From DATFVJ01 sp963826515 (GTDB lineage: Bacteria; Actinomycetota; Actinomycetes; Streptosporangiales; Streptosporangiaceae): a stretch of DNA of 64,000 nucleotides. Below the pieces are notes generated by a model that saw only the letters and a list, made by a program, of their open reading frames with translations, did not search any database and was not told the DNA's origin. The stretch's first letter is position 1; each line of letters starts with the position of its first letter. The translations under genes and the position numbers were made by a program. Shown in pieces: positions 46,215 to 55,300 of the stretch. The stretch is taken from positions 310,001 to 374,000 of the forward strand of contig CAWGXI010000002.1 in the NCBI GenBank assembly GCA_963826515.1, in the 5' to 3' direction.

Positions 46215-46577
46215 TCAACCGCCGGGACCACGGGGCGGCGCCGACCGCAGTACCCGCAGATGCCCGCGGCGGCCCACCTCGATGCCTTGCCCGACTGGCT
46301 CTTCGGCCGGCTGCGGCCGAGCGGCCTCCCTAACCGCGTTCGCCAGCGCTTCCAAGTCGTCATTGGCCGGCTGCGCCGGCTCCACGGGCAGCCGGACAAC
46401 CTCCCAGCCAAGCGGCGCGGTCAGCCGCTCGGCATGCGCCGCACACAGGTCGTAGCAGTGCGGTTCTACATACGACGCGAGTGGCCCTAGCACGGCAGTG
46501 GAGTCACGGTAGACGTACGTGAGGGTACAGACGGCAGGCTGCTTGCAGGCGGTTCGGGAGCAACGACGGGTACCCAC
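46215..46577 (-). CDS. DUF3499 family protein
   Basis: About 120 residues from the GTG at 46577, chosen because GAGG lies 7 bases upstream; the frame is open further, but that part is a 14-bp DNA repeat. Core: RRCSRTACKQPAVCTLTYVY, SYVEPHCYDLCAAHAERLTA, with paired Cys and Cys/His that may bind zinc. Conserved next to manB and a metallopeptidase gene in actinobacteria; role unknown. Confidence 0.88.
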   Translation of the reverse strand: MGTRRCSRTACKQPAVCTLTYVYRDSTAVLGPLASYVEPHCYDLCAAHAERLTAPLGWEVVRLPVEPAQPANDDLEALANAVREAARPQPAEEPVGQGIEVGRRGHLRVLRSAPPRGPGG

Positions 46578-46898
46578 CTGTCCACCTCGCTCGTCAGTTT
46601 CGCCCTGATGCTGGTGCGCTGATGCTGGTGCGCTGATGCTGGTGCGCTGATGCTGGTGCGCTAATGCTGGTGCGCACCGGTTTCGCCGCGCCATGCTCGT
46701 GCTCGTGCTCGCGGGATACTGCCCATACTGCCCGCCCACGGACGCTCATCTGGACGCCGCGGCGTGCGCCTCGCCTACCTCAGTCATTGACCGTATCCGG
46801 CCGCAGGCCGTAACGCCATCACCCCGGGCACTCTGCACGATCGTGTCTTCCCTGCGCACCGGCGGCGGCGGGCTGGTACACCGGATAACCTCGGCCAT
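46578..46898. other. Divergent intergenic region with 14-bp repeat array
   Basis: Promoter region for DUF3499 (minus) and the metallopeptidase (plus). Apart from the repeat at 46606-46675 I see no gene or clear operator. A plus-strand open frame here is a shadow. Confidence 0.5.
46606..46675. repeat. 14-bp tandem repeat
   Basis: Five units of TGATGCTGGTGCGC at 46606, 46620, 46634, 46648 and 46662 (the last has TAATG). About 30 bp upstream of the DUF3499 start, so copy number would change promoter or leader spacing. Confidence 0.9.
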
Positions 46899-47348
46899 GT
46901 GCAGCCAGCTGATCCAGGCCGCAGGCAGCGTCCGGCCCGTGCCGTGCGCAGGGACCGGCACGGCCGGGGGCTCCGCGGCCCGCTCGCGCCGGCCGGCATA
47001 CCGCTGTCGAGGACCCGAGCGCAGCATTTTGACGACCTCGTGCTCGACGCGGTCAGCCGGCTGGAAGCCCGTTGGGAGAAGCAGCTCGCGGGCGTGGAGT
47101 TCGCGGTAGAAGAGGTGCCCCCGGCCGACCCGGACGTCCCAGGCGACCCGGTGCCGTTGGGCAGGTTGCACCCGGCCGTGGCTGGGAAGCCCGCCCGCAT
47201 CGTGGTCTACCGCCGCCCGGCGCAGGCGCGCGCCGAGGGCGATGAGGAACTGGCCGCGCTCGTCTTCGACATAGTCGTCGAGGAGGTCGCCCGCCTGCTC
47301 GGCGTCGACCCGGAGACCGTCGATCCGGGCTACTCGGACGACGGCTAA
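46899..47348 (+). CDS. Zincin-like metallopeptidase family protein
   Basis: 149 residues. The start RRDRHGRGLRGPLAPAGIPL and the core FDDLVLDAVSRLEARWEKQL are typical of the actinobacterial metallopeptidase family. The usual HExxH is replaced here by IVVEEVARLLG, so catalytic zinc binding is doubtful. GTG start at 46899; homologues begin about here. A hairpin overlaps its stop codon. Confidence 0.82.
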   Translation: MQPADPGRRQRPARAVRRDRHGRGLRGPLAPAGIPLSRTRAQHFDDLVLDAVSRLEARWEKQLAGVEFAVEEVPPADPDVPGDPVPLGRLHPAVAGKPARIVVYRRPAQARAEGDEELAALVFDIVVEEVARLLGVDPETVDPGYSDDG

Positions 47349-47364
47349 GCCGTCGGCTTAGCCG
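47342..47364 (+). terminator. Hairpin overlapping the metallopeptidase stop
   Basis: CGGCTAAGCC (47342-47351), loop GTC, GGCTTAGCCG (47355-47364): a perfect 10-bp stem that includes the stop codon. Confidence 0.6.
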
Positions 47365-47414
47365 TCGCTTAGCCAACGAAACAGGCATCAAGATCGCCTG
47401 TGGCCGGTGACACA

Positions 47415-47470
47415 CGATGGCCCATTGGGCGCCGGATCTAGATCTGGCACCCGATGGGCCATCGGGTGCC
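47415..47470. terminator. Two mutually exclusive hairpins between convergent genes
   Basis: Hairpin A: GGCACCCGATG (47446-47456), loop GGC, CATCGGGTGCC (47460-47470), a perfect 11-bp stem. Hairpin B: CGATGGCCCAT (47415-47425) with ATGGGCCATCG (47454-47464), also 11 bp. They share bases, so only one can form. Probably a bidirectional terminator. Confidence 0.6.
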
Positions 47471-47491
47471 GGCTCCAGGCGGCGAGCAGGT

Positions 47492-49075
47492 TCAGCTGAT
47501 GACCGGCGGTGTCATCTCGCCATCGTCGCCCCAGACATCCCCGTCCTCGGTCAGCCAGGTGCCGTGCTCGCGTCCCGCGCCGCCCTGAGCGCCGCCCATT
47601 GGCATGAAGCCAGGACGGGCCAGGGCCTCGGCACCTGATGCGTCGCTGGCGGCGGCGCCTTCGCCAGCTGCCGCGTCCCCAGCCTGGCCCGGGCCTAGCG
47701 CTCCGTCTCCGGCGAATGCCTGACCGCCGGTGGCCGCGCTCTCGCTGCCGAGCACGCCGGTCCCGCCGCCAAGGGGCTCGCCACCAATGGGCTCGCCACC
47801 AATGGGCTCGCCACCAATGCCGCCACCAATGGGCTCGCTACCAATAGGCTCGCCGGCGCCGGGGTCGCCGCCCATCAGGCCGATAGTCCTGCCGCCGATG
47901 ACAGGTTCACCGACGACGGGCTCGCCGCCCGCGCCGCCCATACCTGGGCCACCCGCCGCCGGATCCCCGGGTAGGGGTTCACCGGGTACGGGGTCGCCCG
48001 CCGCCCTGCCGGGCTGCGGGCCGCCGATGACCGGACCCGCGAGGATGGGCGCACCGCCGCCAGCCGTACCTAGACCGCCGGCGACAGGGCCGCCCATGCC
48101 AGGGCCACCCATGCCAGCGCCACCCATGCCAGCGCCACCCATGCCAGCGCCACCCATGCCAGAGCCACCCGCGCCCGGCCCTGCGGGTGCACCGCCTGGC
48201 GTCGGATGGAAGCCGGAAAGCGTGCCACGGCCGCCTGCCACGGCACTGCCGTGACCGCCACCGATCACAGGACTGCCCGCACCACCAGCGCCACTACCAG
48301 CACCGGTACTTCCCCCAGCACCGCCGCTGCCACCAGCACCGCCGCCGCCGCCAGCACTGCCGCCGCCGCCAGCACTGCCATTACCAGCTGCGGCGCTGCC
48401 GTGCGAAACCGGGATCGGCGAGCCGTAGCCGCCGCCAGGCGCCCCGGCACCCGAGCCGGGCCCGCGGGCTGAACCGCTGCCGACGCCACTGCCCGGGCCC
48501 GGTACGTCATAGGAGCCGGTCATCGGCGGCAGGTTCTTGGTCGCCGCCGGCGGGATCGAGTCATAGGCCTCGACTGTGCGGACGTTCAGCTTGGCGAGCT
48601 GGCTGGCCGCCGCCGTGTTGGCCGGATCGGTTCCCGTGAGCAAGCCATGGACCTTGTCACCGAGGGTGTCGCTCATGCTCTGGATTTGCGCCTTGTACCA
48701 GGGCTGGATCGTGCCGCCGTACCAATTCAGCACCGAGGCGGTGCCCCGGCTGGTGTTGGCGAGGTCGATCGCGGTGTCGTGCAGCTGCTGCATTTGCGAA
48801 ATCGCCTTGGGCGCGGTCTCGCCACCCCACGCGCCGGCCAGTTTCTGCGCGTGATTAATCAGGTTCGACGCGAGTTCGGTCAGTTTCTGGCTTGCCCGCT
48901 GATACGCGGCACCCGCGGCAACGACCTGCTCCGGCTGAATGGGGTCGACCAGCGCCTTGACCTCTTGGAGCGTCATGCCGGCTGTCGATCCTGAGTAGAT
49001 GCCGTCGAGCTTGAAATGCCAGGTGTTCCCGCCATTGCTGAGGGGATCGGGCCCGCCGCCGTCACTCGATCTCAT
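47492..49075 (-). CDS. PPE-like/WXG-type secreted protein with Gly/Pro-repeat tail
   Basis: 527 residues. N-terminal 180 residues are helical (EQVVAAGAAYQRASQKLTEL, ANLINHAQKLAGAWGGETAP) with the WGG turn expected of a WXG/PPE-like four-helix fold. The rest is low complexity: GMGGAGMGGAGMGG and EPIGGEPIGG repeats. This is the pattern of ESX/type VII secretion substrates. The neighbours upstream are a helical small protein and two WXG100 proteins, probably one transcription unit. No ESX ATPase or membrane component lies in the window. Confidence 0.75.
   Translation of the reverse strand: MRSSDGGGPDPLSNGGNTWHFKLDGIYSGSTAGMTLQEVKALVDPIQPEQVVAAGAAYQRASQKLTELASNLINHAQKLAGAWGGETAPKAISQMQQLHDTAIDLANTSRGTASVLNWYGGTIQPWYKAQIQSMSDTLGDKVHGLLTGTDPANTAAASQLAKLNVRTVEAYDSIPPAATKNLPPMTGSYDVPGPGSGVGSGSARGPGSGAGAPGGGYGSPIPVSHGSAAAGNGSAGGGGSAGGGGGAGGSGGAGGSTGAGSGAGGAGSPVIGGGHGSAVAGGRGTLSGFHPTPGGAPAGPGAGGSGMGGAGMGGAGMGGAGMGGPGMGGPVAGGLGTAGGGAPILAGPVIGGPQPGRAAGDPVPGEPLPGDPAAGGPGMGGAGGEPVVGEPVIGGRTIGLMGGDPGAGEPIGSEPIGGGIGGEPIGGEPIGGEPLGGGTGVLGSESAATGGQAFAGDGALGPGQAGDAAAGEGAAASDASGAEALARPGFMPMGGAQGGAGREHGTWLTEDGDVWGDDGEMTPPVIS
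47770..47838. repeat. 15-bp repeat (IGGEP)
   Basis: About four units of CCACCAATGGGCTCG in the PPE-like tail, in frame. Confidence 0.75.
48094..48165. repeat. 15-bp repeat (GMGGA)
   Basis: Five units of ATGCCAGCGCCACCC in the PPE-like tail, in frame. Confidence 0.8.
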
Positions 49076-49123
49076 CGCACGTCACTTCGCTGACGCGCAG
49101 AAACCAGGGCGATTGCGCGGTCA

Positions 49124-49603
49124 TCAAATGTGCACCCCGTTCGACAATGCGACATTATTCGCTTCTGTGTCGGAGTACGCGTTCGCGGACTTGCTAAGTC
49201 GCTCACTCACGGCGTTCTGGGCTTGGATGAGATCATTAACGAAACTCGTGATGCCAGCGAACGCGTTGCGTGTCGCACCTGCTAGCCCGGATGGCGCGTC
49301 CCACTCACCCACTTGAAGCTCGGTTACCAGGCCATTTGCCTGCAGGTCGGTACATACCGCCCGGATCTCCGCGACGTCCTGCTTCAACGCGCTGGAAACC
49401 TGCCGCAGCCCGTCGCGGTCCACCGAAAACCCGCCGCCGGCGAAGGACGCTGGCCAAGCCGGCTGGATGGCGGGCGCGGGCTGGTAGTCGTTGGCCTTAC
49501 CGCGCCCGTCCGAGTAGTACTGCCCGCCGCCGGTGCTCTGGCCCGGAGCCGGGGGCGGAGTTGGCGCGGAGGTCGGAGCCGGCTGCGGGCCGTCGCCCAT
49601 CAT
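49124..49603 (-). CDS. ESX-associated small protein
   Basis: 159 residues. A Pro/Ala-rich start, then a helical part (FSVDRDGLRQVSSALKQDVA, EWDAPSGLAGATRNAFAGIT) that reads like a WXG100/EspB-type helical hairpin with W at the turn. It lies between the PPE-like gene and WXG100 genes. Role probably as partner or secretion substrate; function not established. Confidence 0.65.
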   Translation of the reverse strand: MMGDGPQPAPTSAPTPPPAPGQSTGGGQYYSDGRGKANDYQPAPAIQPAWPASFAGGGFSVDRDGLRQVSSALKQDVAEIRAVCTDLQANGLVTELQVGEWDAPSGLAGATRNAFAGITSFVNDLIQAQNAVSERLSKSANAYSDTEANNVALSNGVHI

Positions 49604-49707
49604 GAACCACCCGTTCCCTTTGCTGACCCAGTGTTGTCCTCACCATCGGTGTCCCGGCCACTCCTAAGGCACCGCAGCCGGGACCGTCGCGACCAGGAAT
49701 CGCGGCG

Positions 49708-49998
49708 TCAGCCCCACATCTGCGCGAGGCCGCGCTCCGTCTCCTGATAAGTCGTGTTCGCGGTCCCGATAACGGTGCCGAGCGAGTTCAGCACGGCCCC
49801 CATGTGCTGTGCCGCCGCATCCCACTGAGCCTTGGCCTGCGCGTACGACGCCCGGGCCGAACCCGTCCACTGGCCAAGCGAGCCCTCCAGATTGTGCTGC
49901 AGGTCGCTCAGGGTGCTGGTCAGCGTGTTGTAGATCGCGAGGAAATCCGACTCGCCCTGCGCCATCCCGGCGAAATTGGCGCTGGTGTACTCACTCAC
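49708..49998 (-). CDS. WXG100 protein (ESAT-6-like)
   Basis: 96 residues, GTG start with GGAAGGGA upstream. Helix-turn-helix with the WTG turn (LGQWTGSARASYAQAKAQW) and a C-terminal YQETERGLAQMW segment that matches the YxxxE secretion signal. A typical type VII secretion substrate, probably dimerising with the WXG100 protein encoded 30 bp upstream. Confidence 0.9.
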   Translation of the reverse strand: MSEYTSANFAGMAQGESDFLAIYNTLTSTLSDLQHNLEGSLGQWTGSARASYAQAKAQWDAAAQHMGAVLNSLGTVIGTANTTYQETERGLAQMWG

Positions 49999-50028
49999 TG
50001 CCGTTCCCTTCCTTGAACTCGGCGGCGC

Positions 50029-50343
50029 TCATTTGTTGAGCAGTCCAGCAACCTTGCTGACAGTCTGGCTCTGCTGGGCCTCGGTGGCCTCGTACCTCGC
50101 GTGCGTCTGAACCATGTTCTGGTGGAGGGTGTCCATCGCGTTAAGTACCTTCGCCAGGTCCGCGTCGAAGGCATGGTAGACGTTGGAGAAGGCGGTAGCC
50201 GCGTTGCCCTTCCAGTTGCCCATCAACTCGGACTCGTGGCTTTCAAGCTGCTGCCGCAGCGCCGTTACGACGCTGAACGCCTCGTCAAGCTGGCCGGCCG
50301 CTGTGTTGATGGCATCTCTCTCAACGGAAACTTCGCCCGCCAT
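50029..50343 (-). CDS. WXG100 protein (CFP-10-like)
   Basis: About 104 residues from ATG 50343, which has GGAGG 6 bases upstream; an earlier ATG at 50394 would add 17 unlikely residues. Core LESHESELMGNWKGNAATAF holds the WKG turn, and RYEATEAQQSQTVSKVAGLL is the second helix. First gene of the four-gene ESX-substrate group. Confidence 0.9.
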   Translation of the reverse strand: MAGEVSVERDAINTAAGQLDEAFSVVTALRQQLESHESELMGNWKGNAATAFSNVYHAFDADLAKVLNAMDTLHQNMVQTHARYEATEAQQSQTVSKVAGLLNK

Positions 50344-50824
50344 CGCCCACCTCCGTGATGTCTGCCCGTTAAGTGCCCTGCTTGGCGGTCGCATACGGAA
50401 CCCCCGCGCAAGATCACCCGCGCGCGGCTGTACCTACGGGTCCATCTTGCTGACGGCCCCAGCGGACAGCCAGGCACGCGGCGGAATCCCGTGCCGCAAA
50501 CCGGTTAGAAACCTATGGTAGGCACCATGTCGCGTCAACCCGAATGGTCACCACGATCCGGCATTTAACAGGTATGTAAGCTGGCAGAAAGCCCCGACCT
50601 GCGGGAAAGCCATACGGCGCCAGGCTCGTCACGGAAGCGTGACTCCGGGGCCACCGGAGGGTGCCGGGGAGAACCCGGGGGTCGTTTCCGCAGCGGCGGC
50701 AGCGGGGGGATCCCGGCGAGCGGCCCGCCGGAGAGGTGGCGGGGCAGCCGGTGCAATTTGCGCGCTCATTACCTGCCTGGCGGTGGCCAGCGCCCGGCCA
50801 GCGCCAGGCAGGTAATGGGCCTTC
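50344..50824. other. Intergenic region upstream of the WXG100 genes
   Basis: No gene seen. It carries the promoter side of the WXG100 group and, near its right end, the DUF5719 terminator hairpin. Confidence 0.5.
50768..50816 (-). terminator. Long hairpin after DUF5719
   Basis: ATTACCTGCCTGGCG (50768-50782) and CGCCAGGCAGGTAAT (50802-50816): a perfect 15-bp stem with a 19-base loop, 9 bases past the DUF5719 stop. Confidence 0.7.
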
Positions 50825-52353
50825 TCATGGGATCGTTGCCGCCAGTGAGCCGTTGATGGCCGGCAACAGCACTGAGGAGGGCGCGCTCACGATCGGAGTG
50901 ATCAACTGGACTCCGCCGATCCGCGTCTGGAGCACCCGGCCCGCGTATACCGGACCGGAACCGTCCACGGGCGATATGACGATGGCGAACCCGTCGCGTC
51001 CGTTGCGCGGCGCCTGCACCTTGACATCGGCGGAATGAGCTGCCGGTATGGAGACGAGCTGGCCCGCTCCCACTGCGCCGCCTGTGCCCGCCGTGGTGAT
51101 CCGGACCTGCGCGCGGCCAGCCGGCGCGGACAGCACGACCGACGTCGTGTATCCATCGCCTGACTGGTTGTCCGCGATGATTCCCTGCTGCTGCAGCGGT
51201 GGGGTCGCCGCGGTGAACGCGTGATCCCCGGCGAGCACGGCTGCGGTCACAGGAGTCGCCGACTGCAACCGCAGTGCGGCGGGAATGCCGTTGAGCGACG
51301 GCAGATCCAGCGCCACCGCAGAGCCAGCGGGCACGTCTATACCACCAGCCCCGGCCGGCTGTAGGTGCCCGCGGGAGTGACCGCCTGAACGTGCACCTGC
51401 GCATCGCTGCCGCCGGGATCCACGAGGTAAAGCCTGCGGCCGCGGCCGGCTCCAGGCAGGCCTGGGATGACCACTTGCGTGGCAGGCGCCGTGGCCGCCC
51501 GCCACCAGACGCCCGCGGTCTGCACGGCCGCGGCAACCCGGCCGACACTCGTGCGGACATGCAGCGCAACGACCTGAGCGCCTGGCACAAGCGTGCTGAC
51601 GGACTGGACAACGCTGCCGCCGGGTGGCACGTCTATCCCCGTATCCTTGTTTTCCTGGAGCGGCCCGGTGTCCGTGAAGATCTCGACATCGACTGCGGCG
51701 GGCGCGCTGTCCGGGTTCACCAGGTGCACGTCGATGGCCGCCGCTCGCATGGGCCCAGGGCCAAGGAACCAGAAGTCAGTCCCCGGCTGCGAGCACTGAA
51801 CACTGCTGACGGTGCCCGCGGAGCCGTTAGGGGGGTAGCTGGTCTGCTCGGCCTCAAGGCCTCGCGCCATCGCGCCGGTCGCCTCGATTATGACCGCTGC
51901 TGGCTGCGCCTCGTGGTGTGTCCCGCGCGGCTCGCGGCCCACAGCGAGGCCGTTCCCTGACAACCAGAGCCGTTCCGGCTGCGAGAACGTCAGCAGCGGA
52001 GCCGCTGGCGCCGAGAGGCTCGTCCCTGAGCCGCTTCCCGCGCCCGCCTCAGCGCTGCTTCCGGCGCTCCCCGCGGCCGCGATGCCCTCGCTCGGTGCCG
52101 CGACAAGCTCGGCGCGACCCTGGCCGGCCTGCCCGCCAGGCGCGGCGAATACCGCGACGCGGCCGGACCCTGGCGCGGGGCAGGAGCTGACGGCCGACTT
52201 CACAGGCGCCAGCCGCGGCGCTGCGGTCGCGCCATGTGCGCTTCCCGTAGGGGGCCGGCTTATCCAGGCCACACAGAACAGTGCGGCGAGCGCCGCCGAG
52301 ACGAGCCCGAACAGGGCGAAACGGCTCGCGATGAGACCCCTCATCCGGGCCAT
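50825..52353 (-). pseudogene. DUF5719 protein, one frameshift
   Basis: Membrane-anchored extracytoplasmic protein. It has one N-terminal TM (FALFGLVSAALAALFCVAWI), then a beta-rich region (FWFLGPGPMRAAAIDVHLVN, GIDVPPGGSVVQSVSTLVPG). Near 51358, after VTPAGTY, one base is missing and the frame changes to GAGGIDVPAGSAVALDLPSL, continuing to RIGGVQLITPIVSAPSSVLL and the stop. DUF5719 is a companion of the upstream glycosyltransferase in actinobacteria; the start overlaps that gene's 3' end by 13 bases. Intact apart from the one base. Confidence 0.75.
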
Positions 52354-55300
52354 CCAGCGGCCTCAGAGCCCAGTCCCCGGGGCGCCTGGGCTGCTCCAGG
52401 CGGTGCTGGCGATCTCGGGCCCGCCCGGGCCGGCCCGGGCGGGGCAGGCCCGGGCGGGGCAGGCGCAGGGCGCCCAGCCGCCCGGGCGCCAGGTGGGACG
52501 TCTTGTTGCGCCGCGTGCGCGCCTGGCCGGGCGCGGCCACCGGGCCGGGTGGCGACGCTGGGACCGCTGTCCGCGCCGGATCCGCCGCCCGTGCCACGCG
52601 GGCCGGCAGTTCCCGACGGCACGCGCTCCGCCGCCCGGTTACGGGCCGGACGATCCGACATGGCCGGGCGCCCGCGAGATACTCCCCGGGTTCGCCTTGA
52701 CCGCCTAGCCCTGGCTGGCTTGCGCCGGCTGTGCCTGCGTCCAGCATCGTCGCCCGCCACAGGCTGCTCTTCCTGTTCAGCCATGGACTGCACCCGCGCC
52801 GAAGGCAGTGCCAACGCCACGGCCACGGCCACGGCGACGGCCTCCAGAGCCAGGATTACCTGGCGGGTCAGCATGCTGCGGCTTATGTCGACCCTGCCAC
52901 CGCCCGCAGGGAGGTTGAAGCCCTGTGCCCAGCCGTCGACCGGACTGGCGAGGGGTGTCAGGGGACGGCCGTTCAGGCTTGCGTGCCAGCGGGCGTCCGC
53001 CGGTTCCGCGAGCACGAGCGTGCCACCTGCCGAGGGCACGGGTGCGCCCTTTACGTCGACGCGCCCGGATCGCACCGGAAAGACCGTGCCATCGGGCCCG
53101 ACCACGCGGACCCGGGCCGCAACATCCGTGACCTGCCATAACGCGAAAGATCCGGTAAGGCTTACCGGCCGTAGGCCAGGCGTCCCGTCAAGCACCCGGA
53201 CCAGGACCTGATTCATGGGCGCAGGCAGCAGCACGTAACCGATGGCGAACTGGCTGAGGGTATGGCCATCGTCACCCAGGTCTGCGCCGCTGCCGGTGGC
53301 CAGGCCGGCCACCACCGAGTCCAGGATGCGCCGCGCCGCCACCGGCTGGGCCAGCTCCGGCGCACCAATGAGCGGATCGGCGTTCCGCAGCACCGTGTAG
53401 CGAAGCGTTCCTGGCCCGGACCGGAGTTCGAGCGTGCGCAGCCGCAAGCCGCCCGTCGCGGATGCCGTCACGAATGCGGGCAGGACACTCGAGCGCGTCC
53501 CTGTCAGCGGACCACGAACTCCGCTGACAACCCATATGCCCGCAACGAGCGCCGGTGCCGTGCAGGCAGCGAGGGCGATGGCGGCGCCGCCCATCCTGTG
53601 CAGCCCGCCCGCCCGCAGGAGGCCGGGCCACGACTCGGCGACGGTGATGGCGGCGAGGAGCACACCGCCCGCCGTTAAGGCGAGGGCGACGCCCGGCCAG
53701 CCGGGCACGACTGGGCCGCCGGCCGGCGAGGCGACCTTGATCCTGCTCACCGCGATCGCGGTCACGAGGCCGGCCAGTGCGATTGCCCAGCCGGCGGCGA
53801 CGAGCACGTGACGCCGGTTCAGCAGCACGGCGAGGAGCCCGGCCAGAGCCAATCCGGCCGTCACCCACACCGGTGGCAAGCCTGGGCCGCCGGGGCTGAG
53901 CAGGAATAAGGAGGGTGCAGGCAGCCGCGGATCGGCCAGGCCCCTGCCCGCCGCGCCGGCCTCGAGCAGGAACAGCGACGGATGCATGAACAGGTCGAAT
54001 GTCCAGGGAGCGAGCAGCGCAGCAGGTACGAGCGCGACGATGCCGCAATGGATGGCCACCCGGCGCCTGCTCCTGCCGAATGCCAGCACGGCCGCCACGG
54101 CGCCGACGAGGCTGACGGCCCATACGAGCGGGACAAAGGCCGCCGCGACCGCCACCACCAGGCCTGCCGCCCAGGCGGATTGGCGGCCGCGGCGCCCAGG
54201 CGTGGTCAGCATGCGCCCGACCAGGATGCCGATGACGGGCACGAGCACGAACGCCACAGCGGTGCCGATCCGGCCCGCCGCGATCGCGCCCGTCGCGACG
54301 GGCAGCAGCGCGTACGTGCACGCAGCCCAGATCCGGGCGGAGGTATGGACGGTGATACGGCGGGCCGCCAGATAGGCCGTGCTGCCAGCCAGCGGCACGC
54401 AGCCAAGCAACAGCACGTCGACGGCGAGCCAGGGCTTGCCGCCGAGAAGGGTGGAGAGCAGGGCAAGCACGGCCACGTAGGGCGGCGCATTCCCGGCGGT
54501 GCCGAGTCCGACATCGTGGTACCCGGCCAGGTACTCCCGCCATAGGTTCGCAGAGCCACCTGAAACGGGGACCAGGGCGCCGCCGCCGAGCCACCCGCCC
54601 CGTAGCAGCGACCGTTCCGCGACGAGGGCGACAAGGGTCAGCCCGAGTACCGTGAGCACACCAGGGTTGCTCATCAGCCGCTGAGCCAGGCCGCTGTCGG
54701 TGAGCAGCGTCTCTTCTTCGTCTTCTTCCGCGCTCGCCCCGGCCAGGGAGTGCATGGCCGGCTGCGGCCCGGCCAGCGCGGTGCCGATGATCTCGGTGAT
54801 TCGGCCGACCGTCCGGCCCTTCGCTATGAACGAGCGGACAATCGGGTAGGCGCGGCGACGGCCAGGTGCCCGCTGCCGACGCGCCTGCAGCAGCTGGAAC
54901 GGATGAGCGAGCACCGAAGCTAGCGCGGTGATCTCGTCCCATGCGGCACTCGGTTGCTTGCTCGCGAGGAGGATAATTGTGCGAAGCAGCGAGCCGACGA
55001 TGTTGCGGCCGATCGCGGTAAGCATCGGGGCGGCAGGCAGGTTCGCGAAAAGCACGAGGAGCGCGTTCCGCCGGTCCAAGTGGTGTGGCCGCCCGGGGCG
55101 CTCGCCGCTAGCTGCCGATATTGGCCGGTAGCGCCGCGCGGATGCCTCCACGTGGTGAACTACCGCGTCTGTGACCAGCTTGACCCGGTAGCCGGCCGCG
55201 ATCACCCGCCAGCAGAAGTCGATGTCGTCGCGGAACAGGCGGAAGCTCGGATCGAAGCCGCCGACCCGGTCCCATACGTCACGGCGGATGAGCATGCCCG

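Noticed and set aside
52341..52900. Separate Arg/Pro-rich small genes in the tail of the glycosyltransferase
   Set aside because: The large frame continues without a break to its stop at 52341; the others are GC shadows.
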